From the NCBI GenBank assembly GCA_031553775.1, contig JAVBLA010000014.1, forward strand, positions 11,602-75,601: DNA of 64,000 nucleotides, written 5' to 3'. Every line of letters starts with the position of its first letter. Positions within the stretch are counted from its first letter, which is position 1. This DNA comes from JAISFI01 sp031553775. GTDB taxonomy: Bacteria; Bacteroidota; Bacteroidia; Bacteroidales; Azobacteroidaceae. The translations under genes and the position numbers were made by a program. The notes beneath the pieces are model-generated. The model worked only from the letters and a program-made list of their open reading frames with translations. It was not told the origin of the DNA and did no database searches. Below are positions 1-10,700 of the stretch, one piece after another.

Positions 1-3000
1 ATAAAATCTGTTACATAGAAATTACCCGTATTTCCCAAGCCATTTGCATTTCCGACAACCTGAAGAGTTCCTATAGACTGAGAGGCACCGGTAAATGTGT
101 ATTTAGTAATACGAGAATCTGAGTCACTTGTAGCTGCACGACTACCAAAAGCATAGAACTTATACGGTCTTGTCTTGTCCAGGTTTTTAATTTTGAATGT
201 CGAGTTGAATCCTTCTACATAGAAATAATCCTGTGTAGCGGTGGCAATAGCCATATCACCCAATAAATTCACATCCGGGTTGGTCAGACCACCGCCTCCG
301 CCTTCATTGGTTCTGAATGCTTTGGTTATTTCAAGCACATATCCCAGATCATCGTTAGACGTAGAGATCAGGTTATAAGAATTCAACGGGGTCATTGACA
401 AACCGGATTGAGTATTCACAATATTATTCCAGTAATTATTGTTCTTATCCGGGTTCACCGTAAGAGCGCCCAGATTGGCTGTAGTTCCAAAATCAAGATA
501 CATTTTTTTGAACAAGGAGAAACCGGTAGCATTCTGACCGCTGATATTGATTTCCAAAGGTTCGGAAGTAACCACTTCGTTTTCCCCGTAAGTAATAGAA
601 GCTGTTACAAAAACTTTACCGTCTTTAAGAGGAGTCAATAAACCAGTATTATTGATAGTTGCGATTTCTTCATCATCGACAGACCAGTTAATAATCATCG
701 GAGATGCATTTTCCGGCAAAATAGTTGCCGTAATCTGTGAAGTCGCACCAAGTAATGCGATATCAGCGCCTGAAAGTTCGATTGAAGTAGCTTTTATTAC
801 TTCTGCGCCGAAACGGAATTCTTCTACTTTCATCGCATTGATATGAGCAAAATTCTTAGATGCACGATTGGTCATTTCAAAAGTGATATCACCGTTTGCA
901 TCCGGATAAATCAAGTCGGATACAAAAATATGAGAGGTGTTCTGATTTTTTTCATCGTTTGTAAGAGCAGTTCCGACTCCCAGATCCTTGACAGCCATTT
1001 GATAAACGCCTACTGTTTTATTGGTTCCGGTAAGCGTAATTACGCCACTACGGTCTTCCGTATCGAACCGGCTACCGAAAATACTGAAGCGATATGCTTT
1101 ATTTCGATCCAGGTTAGTAATTTTAAAACCGCTGGTAGTACCTGCGTTTTCTACATAAAAATAATCCTGAGTAGCCGTTTTAATAGCCAAATCTCCCAAC
1201 AATGCCGCATCAGGCTGTGTAGAACCGCTTATGCTACCCAAACCACCCGCTCCACCTGTATTCAGGGAGAATCCTTTTGTAATCACCAGTTTGCTTGCTG
1301 TTGCAACATTGGCAGATGTGATCAGATCAAAACTGGAATTTGCCGTGTTACCGGTAATATTATTCCAGTAGTTTGAATTTACGTCCGGTCCAACTGTCTG
1401 GACTGAAGTTGATCCTGATGCGCCTCCAAAGTCAAAATACATTTTAGAAGACAATGTACCTTCAACATCCGGAATTTGCACATCACTGTATTCTTCTATC
1501 TTCATGGCATTGATATGCCCCAGACTATTAATATTAGACGCGGCAAAAACAATTTCGCCCTTAGAATCCGGGAAAACATAACCTGAGACACAAATCTGAC
1601 TATCATTTTGATTTTTCCTATCACCGGTGAAATTTCCGGCAGCGATGCCGGTACCACTTGTTACCTGAGTACCATGGCTATTGTTCAATCCGGTGAATGA
1701 ATAAACAGAAGTTCTGGTACCTGTATCGAACCGGGATCCGAAAACATAGAATTTATAAGCTTTTGTTTGATCCAGGTTTTTAATTTTAATCCGGCCTACA
1801 TTTCTATTTTCAATATGAAGGTAGTCACCTGTAGCCGAAGCGATCGCTAAATCTCCTAATAGATCTTTATCCGGATCCGTCAATGCTCCCGGGCTGGAAG
1901 TATTCAAAGAGAATGGGCCGACAAGTTCCAGTTTATAATCCGGAGTGGCGTTGTCGGAAGGAATCATGTCATAATTTGTTCCGGCAGTATTACTGAGCAC
2001 ATTGGTCCAGTAATGTCCGTTAGCATCTGCTCCTACAGTCGGCGTAGTAGATCCGAAATCAACATAGAACGATTTTTCCAATGTTCCTGTCGGAACAGCC
2101 GGAGAAGCTTTATAAACTTCAAACTCACGGATACGGGTCCAGCCGTTTTGATTATCGGTAGAAACCTCCAGTTTTACGTAACGGGCCTCTACGGGGGTAC
2201 TTAATACGGCTTCTTTTGATACAAGTTCTTTTGTAAAAGTTCCATCGAAAACTACATTCCATTCTGGCGTTCCTGCTAAAGAGTTACATACAGACACTTT
2301 GTAGCCGTTAATCCAGTCTTCCGAATCCGTCAAAACAAACTTGGCAATAGGATAAGTTTCTTCCAGATCGATAATTGCCCAACTGGCTTGTCTGAAAAAA
2401 GCCCAGGGGTTGACCATATCCACACCTGTGAGAGAAGCAGAAGCAACCAGATTTCCATCCAGGATATTAGCCGAAGTTTCTCTTCCTGTTTTTGCTACTG
2501 AATAATCAACGATTGTTTTTCCGGTACTGATAATTTCAGGATTAATCGGCCGTACATATTCACCATAAACATCTATCCCGAAAATCCGGATATAATTATC
2601 TCCGGCTGCTTTGACAGGAACAAATTTGATATACCGGGCTTCTACCGGAGTGGAAAGGGTTTTGTATTTTTCATTCAGAGCCTGATCCAGACCTGATTCA
2701 TTGATAACTTCTGTCCAGTCGCCGGCTTCTACTCCGGTAGTACTTACATAAACTTTATAACCGTCCAGGTTTTTTGCAGCAGAAGGCTCTTTATAATGAC
2801 CATCGCGGAATCCGAATTCCGAGATCGAATAAATCCCGGACAAAGACAAGATCACCCACTGATCCGATGCAGTATCACACCATTTATCTGCGGTACCACT
2901 AATACTGTTTCTGCCCAGTAATAATTTATACGGATTTTCACCGTCTCCTGTTCTTCCGTTGCAACCATAAATATTCATGATCCGCTTTCCTTTTCCAGTA

Positions 3001-3413
3001 TCGGAAGAAGGACTGATAAGAGGAGAGAGAAGAGTGGCCTTCATAGTGAGGTTTTCAGTATCCACGAGAATGTTAACAATGCCTCCCTGATTCAGGTAGA
3101 ATTTGTAGTCGTTTCCTCCGCTCGCTTCAAAGGCAAGGGCATGTGTACTGCCAAATACAACCGGTTCATTCTGCTGCAGGGTAGCGACAAAGCTGTCGGC
3201 CCAAACCCCTTTGTTCAGCATAAACTTGAATTGTCCGGACCACATCCTTCCCGTCCAGGAAAAAATGCCGTTTCCGTTGGATTCCATTGGGATAGCTTTC
3301 ACGTTTTCCCATTTGCTTTCCGAAGCATCTCCAATCAGATGTAAAGTGGTATACTCCGCAAATCCCATTCGTGAGAACAGGCACAATACTACAAAGAATA
3401 AAAGTTTTTTCAT
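1..3413 (-). CDS. Large SusE/F-like, discoidin and Ig-like surface protein, partial at the left edge
   Basis: The reading frame is open from ATG at 3413 to the left edge, giving at least 1137 residues with the C-terminus missing. A signal peptide (MKKLLFFVVLCLFSRMGFA) is followed by a SusE/SusF-like beta-sandwich (about residues 20-130, with the typical GIFSWTGRMWSGQFKFML run) and two discoidin-like F5/8 type C domains (about 145-290 and 295-435). Three related beta-sandwich units of about 180 residues follow (from about 440, 645 and 968), each with YWNNI, GDLAI, YKFYxFGSR and INAMKxEE signatures. A bacterial Ig-like domain (about 870-955) sits between units two and three. No catalytic domain is visible. 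The N-terminal 430 residues closely resemble the next gene (3523-6486), so the two are tandem relatives. The role is probably glycan binding at the cell surface; a T9SS tail is expected beyond the edge but cannot be seen. Confidence 0.85.
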   Translation of the reverse strand, partial: MKKLLFFVVLCLFSRMGFAEYTTLHLIGDASESKWENVKAIPMESNGNGIFSWTGRMWSGQFKFMLNKGVWADSFVATLQQNEPVVFGSTHALAFEASGGNDYKFYLNQGGIVNILVDTENLTMKATLLSPLISPSSDTGKGKRIMNIYGCNGRTGDGENPYKLLLGRNSISGTADKWCDTASDQWVILSLSGIYSISEFGFRDGHYKEPSAAKNLDGYKVYVSTTGVEAGDWTEVINESGLDQALNEKYKTLSTPVEARYIKFVPVKAAGDNYIRIFGIDVYGEYVRPINPEIISTGKTIVDYSVAKTGRETSANILDGNLVASASLTGVDMVNPWAFFRQASWAIIDLEETYPIAKFVLTDSEDWINGYKVSVCNSLAGTPEWNVVFDGTFTKELVSKEAVLSTPVEARYVKLEVSTDNQNGWTRIREFEVYKASPAVPTGTLEKSFYVDFGSTTPTVGADANGHYWTNVLSNTAGTNYDMIPSDNATPDYKLELVGPFSLNTSSPGALTDPDKDLLGDLAIASATGDYLHIENRNVGRIKIKNLDQTKAYKFYVFGSRFDTGTRTSVYSFTGLNNSHGTQVTSGTGIAAGNFTGDRKNQNDSQICVSGYVFPDSKGEIVFAASNINSLGHINAMKIEEYSDVQIPDVEGTLSSKMYFDFGGASGSTSVQTVGPDVNSNYWNNITGNTANSSFDLITSANVATASKLVITKGFSLNTGGAGGLGSISGSTQPDAALLGDLAIKTATQDYFYVENAGTTSGFKITNLDRNKAYRFSIFGSRFDTEDRSGVITLTGTNKTVGVYQMAVKDLGVGTALTNDEKNQNTSHIFVSDLIYPDANGDITFEMTNRASKNFAHINAMKVEEFRFGAEVIKATSIELSGADIALLGATSQITATILPENASPMIINWSVDDEEIATINNTGLLTPLKDGKVFVTASITYGENEVVTSEPLEINISGQNATGFSLFKKMYLDFGTTANLGALTVNPDKNNNYWNNIVNTQSGLSMTPLNSYNLISTSNDDLGYVLEITKAFRTNEGGGGGLTNPDVNLLGDMAIATATQDYFYVEGFNSTFKIKNLDKTRPYKFYAFGSRAATSDSDSRITKYTFTGASQSIGTLQVVGNANGLGNTGNFYVTDF

Positions 3414-3522
3414 ATGATCGTAATAATAAATTAAATTAAGTTCTATGTGTATGATTCAAAAAAACACAAACAACCCTTACTTCATGTTAAAAAATATCAT
3501 TTATACAAAATTCAGCAGTCAT

Positions 3523-6486
3523 TCAGTAAACAACCAGTTTCCTGGAATAAGAAAGGTTAGCTGATTCCAATTGCAAGACATAAATACCTTTAGAAAGCTT
3601 ATCTGCTATTACAGCATCTTCCTGTATCTTCTCTTTGGCTGCAACCATTTTTCCTGCTACATCGTATAATTTAGCCGATTGAACTTCTTGTCCGTTCAGG
3701 ATACGCATATAAACAGATGTACCGTCGGTATAAGCGAAAAAAGGAACTGAAGCCGGGACAGTTGCTTCCATCCCGGTATTATTTCCTAAAACAATCCGGA
3801 CATTCTGTTCTCCGGTTTTTCCGGCTCTCTCTATTTCATATTTGTTCGTGGCATTTCCGTTCAAATAGAACTCTTTGATAACAGAGCCTCTTCCTTCTAC
3901 CTGGATGTTCAGGATCATATCTCCATATTTCAATCCGGTAAGTTTCAGATTGTTCACTCCTTCAGGCAAATAGGGTTCAAACTTAATTTTTCCATCTTCC
4001 AGTTTGACACCAGCCAAACCTGACCAGACCATATTCAGGAATCCGGTAGCCGACCAGGTTTGATGCTCGAGCGGCCCCCAATGTCCATTCTGCCAGCCTC
4101 CGTCGGGCATCCCGTTTTTAGGATCATAAATTTCCCAGAAACTATCGGCTCCTTTATAAAGCCCCAGATCCACCAGGTTAAAAAGTTCGAAGGTATATTT
4201 GTCCAGATTTCCTGTTTTCAGGCAGGCATCTGCATAAAAAGCATTGACAAAAGGCCAAATCATTACATTATGCCGACCGGGTTTTTCATCGTTAAAGCGG
4301 GCAAAATGAGGCGTAATGGAAGGCAAACCATAAGGTGTGGCAGATGCTTCAGCAATTACTTTCTGCGCCTCTTCCGGAGTCAGGATATCAAATAAAACAG
4401 CATAAGATATTCCCAGCCCTTCCTGATGCGGATGAACAGTTCCATTCTGGTCGATAAGATAATTCAATTTTCCGGTTTGCACATTGAACAGGTGAGTACG
4501 GATGTTACTTTTTAATGCAGCCGCTTTAGATTCCAGAACCGGAATCAGGATATTATCTCCCAGGATGGTAGCCATCCTGGCTAATAAGACGTAAGCTTCA
4601 TAATAAATACAGTTCGTACTTAAACATTTGATTTTCGTATGGGCCGGATGGCTAACCACTGCTCCTCCTAACTGGTCACCGGCAAATACAGGTACTTCAT
4701 ACCCTGCGATACCATCGTTAAACACGGAAGGTCCTGTAAAAAGGCCATATTGAGTATCGAATACAGGGTCGCTGCCCCGTGTCATTTTTTCCAGTTGGTT
4801 CATGGTGTTATATCCACTCACAAGGGCCTGATCGAGAAATTGCAAGTCGCCGGTAGCCAGATAATACTCGTAAGCCCCTTTCACCCAAATGATTTTGTCC
4901 CAGTATTCAGCACCGATGGTTTGTTCCGCATTTGTTTCCAGTAAGCTCAACAACGAATTTTTGGCAATTTCCGGTTGCAGGAAAGAATAGCCGTTCCAGA
5001 CGTTGATAGATAAGTCGCGGGTCCATTTCCCGTCGTACCGTGCACCGGCTTTCAGGATTCCGTCCCGGGTAGTATTCAGGTTTACTGTCCACAGTGCCAG
5101 CTCGTAAGCGGCTTTCAGATCTGCGTGGTTGGTGGTGATAGCCGGTTTGTCGGCCAGCTTTCCATAAACTTCTAACTCCCGGATGCGGGCTAATCCCTGC
5201 TGATATTCAACAGGTATCTCCAATTTGAGGTATCTTCCGATAGCGGGCAAGGTTGTTGTAATAATTCCTTCTTTCTTTTCCAGCATTTTATCGAAAGAAC
5301 CTTCAAAAATCAACTTCCAATCACTATCTTTTCCAATAAAGCTACTGGTATATAATTTACATCCAGTAAGCCATTCTTCGCTGTCTGTCAGAATAAATTT
5401 CCTGATTTCATAGGTATCTTCCAGATCGATAGTCACCCAGGCGTTGGTAGATGCTTTCCCAAATGCCCAGGGGTTATTCGCATCCGTTCCGGACGCAGCA
5501 GTAGAATTACCATCCAATATATTGGCAGGCGTTTCCCGGTGACTCCAGCAGGAACTGTAATTTACAATTGTTTTTCCTGCGCTGATAATTTCTTCATTCA
5601 GCGAGCGCACAAATGTTCCATAAATATCTACACCATAAATACGGATATACGCATCAGTCGGGTCTTTTACCGGAACAAACTTAATATAACGGGCTTCCAC
5701 CGGAGTGATTTTTACTAGTTTTTCATCTAAGCTTCCCACATTGGTTTCATGAATAATTTCTGTCCAATCGGCATCATCTGTTCCGGTAGTACTTACATAA
5801 ACTTTATATTCGGGAAGATTTTTTACACTTGTACCGGTTTCTTTGATGCGCCCGTCGCGGAACCCGAACTTATTAATGGAATAAATAGCCGGCATGGAAA
5901 AGATCACCCAGGGGTCTGCTCCATTATAGGCCCATTTATTTTTGCTATCTTTCAGATTTTCATCTCTTCCTAACAATAATTTATAGGGAGTTTCATCTCC
6001 ATTCGTTTTACCGCTGCAAGAATGTATATTGACGATTCGTTTTCCCTTTCCGTCTATACCGGAGACCGAAATCAGATCGCTTTTAGTGATGGCTAATGTC
6101 ATATTCTTGGTATCTACTATCACCTTGAATGTTCCTTCATCTGCCATCATGAACTTATAATCGTTGTCTGTGACACGGGAATTTTCCACATACACGATCT
6201 CATGCGTTTTCCCTACAACAATTTTTTCATTGGCCACTTTTGCATTCAGGCAATTGATCCAAAGATCGGAAGGAGTGGTTTTGAGAAGAAATTTGAAATC
6301 GCCCGATTTCATGTGACCCGTCCAGGTAAACACGCCATTATCTTCTTTATCCATCTCGTATGCTTTTTCTGCAGTCCATCCACAATCAAAAGCAGCACCT
6401 ACAGCATAAATTTTAGAATAATTCTGAGCCTTGCTCCCGACTGTAAGCAGGCTTAACAACACACAAATCAGTACATTTTTTTTCAT
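3523..6486 (-). CDS. T9SS-exported six-hairpin glycosidase with SusE/F-like and discoidin modules
   Basis: This 987-residue protein has a signal peptide (1-20), then a SusE/SusF-like domain (22-135, DNGVFTWTGHMKSGDFKFLL) and two F5/8 type C domains (about 149-290 and 299-442). The catalytic-looking part (about 455-852) is an alpha/alpha barrel with the motifs ARYDGKWTRDLSINVW, FWEIYDP and GWQNGHWGPLEHQTWSATGF. This resembles the six-hairpin glycosidases (MGH1-like, GH63, GH78 clans), but I cannot assign one GH family. The last 70 residues (SAKLYDVAGKMV, then LSKGIYVLQL) form a T9SS type A sorting tail, so export to the surface is predicted. It lies 24 bases after the aspartyl protease gene, so it is probably in the same operon. 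The substrate is unknown; context suggests a glucosidase or mannosidase on a decorated mannan. Confidence 0.82.
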   Translation of the reverse strand: MKKNVLICVLLSLLTVGSKAQNYSKIYAVGAAFDCGWTAEKAYEMDKEDNGVFTWTGHMKSGDFKFLLKTTPSDLWINCLNAKVANEKIVVGKTHEIVYVENSRVTDNDYKFMMADEGTFKVIVDTKNMTLAITKSDLISVSGIDGKGKRIVNIHSCSGKTNGDETPYKLLLGRDENLKDSKNKWAYNGADPWVIFSMPAIYSINKFGFRDGRIKETGTSVKNLPEYKVYVSTTGTDDADWTEIIHETNVGSLDEKLVKITPVEARYIKFVPVKDPTDAYIRIYGVDIYGTFVRSLNEEIISAGKTIVNYSSCWSHRETPANILDGNSTAASGTDANNPWAFGKASTNAWVTIDLEDTYEIRKFILTDSEEWLTGCKLYTSSFIGKDSDWKLIFEGSFDKMLEKKEGIITTTLPAIGRYLKLEIPVEYQQGLARIRELEVYGKLADKPAITTNHADLKAAYELALWTVNLNTTRDGILKAGARYDGKWTRDLSINVWNGYSFLQPEIAKNSLLSLLETNAEQTIGAEYWDKIIWVKGAYEYYLATGDLQFLDQALVSGYNTMNQLEKMTRGSDPVFDTQYGLFTGPSVFNDGIAGYEVPVFAGDQLGGAVVSHPAHTKIKCLSTNCIYYEAYVLLARMATILGDNILIPVLESKAAALKSNIRTHLFNVQTGKLNYLIDQNGTVHPHQEGLGISYAVLFDILTPEEAQKVIAEASATPYGLPSITPHFARFNDEKPGRHNVMIWPFVNAFYADACLKTGNLDKYTFELFNLVDLGLYKGADSFWEIYDPKNGMPDGGWQNGHWGPLEHQTWSATGFLNMVWSGLAGVKLEDGKIKFEPYLPEGVNNLKLTGLKYGDMILNIQVEGRGSVIKEFYLNGNATNKYEIERAGKTGEQNVRIVLGNNTGMEATVPASVPFFAYTDGTSVYMRILNGQEVQSAKLYDVAGKMVAAKEKIQEDAVIADKLSKGIYVLQLESANLSYSRKLVVY

Positions 6487-6510
6487 TGTTATTTCATTTA
6501 GATTTTCTAC

Positions 6511-7728
6511 TTATTTCCGATAAATTTCTATACTCTTTTTCTTTCCTGTATTGATATCTTTTACGAGAAGGATTACATGGTCTTTATCCTGGTAAAAAAT
6601 TTCATCTGAAGTAATCGCATCACAAATCTTCAGATTCCGGCAATCGATATTTCCAAATTTCAAAATTTCATCTCCAACATTTATCTGATCTTTCAAAGAG
6701 GAGTCCCAAATCATTCCTACAATGAGCTTATCATTTTTAAATGATGGGGCAATACCCCATTGGGGGGCAGTCATATCGATTCCATAAGGATTCAGGTATA
6801 TTTTTTTGTTTTTATAATCCAGGGTAACTTTTGTGTATTTCAGGAGTTCTGTACCGATACGGGAACTTTCGGAATGTGTTGTTTCTACCGTAAGGTTAGT
6901 AAATGCCATCCCATTGATTATCAGTCCTGGCAATTTCAGTAAATAATGATCCTGGTCTTCGGCCAGACCATGTAAACCTATTCCACTGGAAATTCCGTTA
7001 CCTTCTCCTATTTTTTCAAATAATCCGTCTAATCCTGCTTCCAATATTTTTTTATAGATATGGATAGAATGTGTATAAAAAACTCTATCTCCGGTATCAA
7101 ACAATACATTGCTTTCTCCGACTCTCATTTTACGGGCATCATTTTCAAGATATAGCTTAATATGAGGAGAACTTTGAGCCGAATCTAAAAACAATTCCGT
7201 AGAAATACCATCAAAACGGGAATCATCGTCTGTTAGAATAATTACTTTCTTTTTCGAATCGAAATGAACAATCGAATTCCTCAATAAATTACTTCCGATA
7301 ACCCCATCAAGATTATAGCAAGTAAATAATTCCACTTCAGGCGAAACCAGAGAAGGGATATCATTAAATACGATCTTTCCTATTTGTATTTCCGGCAACG
7401 TCACTACTTGCATAGAACCTTCCAGTCCTGACACATCTATTGCTATCTTATTCCCGATTGCACCTACATTCAATTCCTTATATAAGCTTTTGGAAATAGT
7501 AGTCGGAGCCCCTGTATCCAAAAGGAACCTTCTGGATTTGCCATTAAAAGGAATATTAATAATAATTTTTCCGGTTATTTCTTCATAAGGTATTTCCTCA
7601 TAATAATTTTCAGACTTCGTACCCCCTTCGTTTAATAAAACGGACTGCTCTTCGTTTTGAGCATATATACCAGTTGCAAAGCTTAAAAAGATAAGACAAA
7701 TAAATTGTTTCAAATTCAATATTTCCAT
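6511..7728 (-). CDS. Secreted aspartyl protease with two DTG motifs and a PDZ-like C-terminus
   Basis: This 405-residue protein has a signal peptide (MEILNLKQFICLIFLSFATG, then IYAQ). Residues about 50-165 are a retropepsin-like lobe with the active-site motif FLLDTGAPTT. A second lobe carries NVLFDTGDR near residue 210. This resembles the bacterial Asp_protease_2 family, where two lobes on one chain give the catalytic aspartate pair. The last 90 residues (VGDEILKFGNIDCRN) look like a PDZ domain, which binds peptide C-termini. There is no lipobox or T9SS tail, so a periplasmic location is likely. It sits 20 bases after GH3 and 24 before the six-hairpin glycosidase, so it is co-transcribed with glycan enzymes. 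It may trim the peptide part of a glycoprotein substrate or process locus proteins; that role is inference. Confidence 0.78.
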   Translation of the reverse strand: MEILNLKQFICLIFLSFATGIYAQNEEQSVLLNEGGTKSENYYEEIPYEEITGKIIINIPFNGKSRRFLLDTGAPTTISKSLYKELNVGAIGNKIAIDVSGLEGSMQVVTLPEIQIGKIVFNDIPSLVSPEVELFTCYNLDGVIGSNLLRNSIVHFDSKKKVIILTDDDSRFDGISTELFLDSAQSSPHIKLYLENDARKMRVGESNVLFDTGDRVFYTHSIHIYKKILEAGLDGLFEKIGEGNGISSGIGLHGLAEDQDHYLLKLPGLIINGMAFTNLTVETTHSESSRIGTELLKYTKVTLDYKNKKIYLNPYGIDMTAPQWGIAPSFKNDKLIVGMIWDSSLKDQINVGDEILKFGNIDCRNLKICDAITSDEIFYQDKDHVILLVKDINTGKKKSIEIYRK

Positions 7729-7748
7729 TTTATGACGACTTCAATGGT

Positions 7749-10700
7749 TTATTTCACAATAAATTTCCCTCTCAAATCTCTGTTCTCAACACCTATATGT
7801 GCAATATACATTCCTCTCGACAGATGATAAGTAGTGATGATATCTGAGTTCTTCTGATGCGATCTCAATACCCCCGAAGGATCATAGATCCGGATGTCCG
7901 AAGCAATACCGGCACCAATTGTAACCGATTCACCCATATTGACAACCGAGGGATGAAGACCGGCTGAAGCCAGGGATAGCATCTTCAGATTTGTATTATC
8001 TTCAACATTGGTTTCCTTTGTCAAACGGATATCTCTTGATGAGAATCCGAGAGACAGTTCATATTTTCCTTCATCCACTACGAAAGTATTTTTGTCTATA
8101 TCAAAATAGGAAAACGCATCTTTCGACAGATACATCGTCACCACCTGGCTTTCACCCGGTTCCAGATAAACCTTTCTGTATGCCTTCAACTCTTTTTGAG
8201 GACGTTCTACCGGAGAGCCATCTTTTTTCCCGACATACAACTGCACTACCTGTGCTCCCGCTACGCCACCCGTATTCTTCAGTTCGCAGGTGACTTTTAA
8301 TAAAGCGTTGTTTTCTGTTGTTTCTTCACTGGTGAGTTGAGACAGGTTGAAAGTCGTGTAAGATAAACCGTAACCAAACGGATACTGTACTGTGCGGCCC
8401 AACTTGTCATAGCCACGATAACCCATAAAGATTCCTTCCGTAAACCGTACATGTTTATCTCCGTCGCTATCGTAATAGGAGTTATAAACCGGATTGTCAC
8501 TCCATTTCTTTTCAAATGTGACCGGTAATTTGCCGGATGGATTCACATCTCCAAACAGTATCTCTGCCAAAGCAGTACCACCTTCCTGACCGGCATACCA
8601 TGCCCACAACAGTCCTTTCAGCGAGGGTTCCCACGATTGCATTTCAACATTTCCTCCCGCATTGACTACTGCGATTACCGGTTTCTGGCTTTGGATGGCT
8701 TTTGCAATAAGGGCTTTTGAGTACGATGGCAATTCGAAGGAGCGGTCGCCTGCTTCGGCTTCCGAACTCGAGTCATGACCGATGCAGGCAATAACAGCAT
8801 CAGCTGCATTCAATGTAGTCAGGAAGTAATCGCCGGCACCGGTTTTTGACCAGTAAAAGTCAATAATCGCTGCACCGCCACCCTGGTAATATTCCACCTT
8901 GATCTGGTATTTGCTGCCAGCCGTCAGGGTCTGTTTATAAGTTTTATATCTTTCCTGCCCGTCGTTCCAATCATCGATCACTTTCGTGTCATTGATATAC
9001 AACCGGAAACCGTCGTCACCACCCAGGGTAAAGGTATACTCGCCACTTTCCTCCGGGCGTAACTCTCCCGTCCAACGAACACTGTAGTTTCCGGTACCGA
9101 TACCAGATACACCGGTGCCTGTCTGGAAGTTAAAATCGATCTTCTTGTCGGTACGCGTGCCTGTGGCAGTACCCTGCAGACTGGTATTATTGAAATATTC
9201 TCCCTTGAATCCTTTTTCATTTGATCCTGTAGAGGTATACATTACCCGGTCCATATGATCGTACTCGTCGATATAGCTTACTTCGATGCCCTTTTTAGCT
9301 CCTAAAGCGGCGATACCGTCATAGAAGCTGACATAATGGATCGGATCTACACGCCCGCTGCCGCCACCGGTAACATAGCGGCCGGAATTTCTTCCTACAA
9401 CAACCACTTTTTTTATTTTATCTGATTTCAGAGGAAGAATATTATTCTCGTTTTTCAGCAGTACCATCCCTTCTCGGGCTACTTTCAGTGCAGCTTGAGA
9501 AGTATAAGGATTATCCAGGGGGATCGACGGATCAGTTTGTACTTTGTCCATAAAGCCGAAGCGAATCATGGTTTCCAGGATATGGTATACTTTTTCATTG
9601 ATTGTTTGCATGCTCAAACTGCCCTCCCTCAGGTAATACCGCAGGCTGTCAGGATTCATTTTTTCACCTCCGGCCATTTCAAGGTCAAGGCCCGCATTCG
9701 CTGCCGGAAGGCAGGCATGGGTGGAACCCCAGTCCGACATCAGGATACCTTGAAAGCCCCATTGGTCGCGAAGGACAGTACGAAGCAACCAGGGATCATG
9801 TGTGGTCCATATACCGTTCAGCAGGTTATAACTGCTCATCACACTACCCACTTTCGCTTCCTGTACGGCTGCTTTGAATGCCGGAAAATAGATTTCATTT
9901 AAGGTACGTTTATCTATATCTGAACTGATATAGTTCCGGTCGTACTCCTGAAAGTTCGCCGTAAAGTGTTTGATCACACCCATCACACCGTTATCCTGCA
10001 GACCTTTGATATAGCCTACTGCCGTGCGGGAAGTCAGGTAGGGGTCTTCTCCCATATATTCGAAGTTACGGCCACACATCGGAGCTCGGTGAATATTCAC
10101 ACCTGGACCCAGCAGGATATTCACACCACGAGCGCGGCAATCCAGTGCAAGCGCTTCGCCGTAAGACCAGGCCAGGGGCTCGTTCCACGAGGCGGCCAGA
10201 AGCAGAGCACAGGGGTAAGCTGTCGATTCTCCCCAGGTGCCAAGGCCTTGAGGACCATCCGACATTTTCATCCTCGGAATGCCCAACCGGGGGATATCTC
10301 TGGTATACATCCAATCTACACCCCCCACATACGAGAGCTTTTCGCTTTTGGTCATCAAACGTACCAGGGTAGCGGCGCGTTCGGCAGATGTACCGGAAGT
10401 TCCCGGAACTTCGGGAGTAACTGCAGGGTTACCGGTAGGTGTCCCGAAAACCTGACAATTACCCAGTTGAACGGTGCTGCCTGCTTTGATGCTCGAAACT
10501 TCCAGCATAAACGCAGTAAATTCTTTATCTGAACGAATATTGAATGTCAGGGTAGTATACCGCCCGGGAAAACTGATGTCGGTTCGTTCATCCAGTTCGA
10601 TCCAACCTTCTTCCGGGTTATAGCCGCTGAAACTCCAGAGTTTCGGATCCCGTTCGGGAGCATCATTGGCGGATGTAACAGAATAGGAACTGAATTTATA

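Noticed and set aside
9966..10532. A 188-codon plus-strand frame inside GH3
   Set aside because: It is antisense to the GH3 catalytic domain, with no signal or domain of its own.
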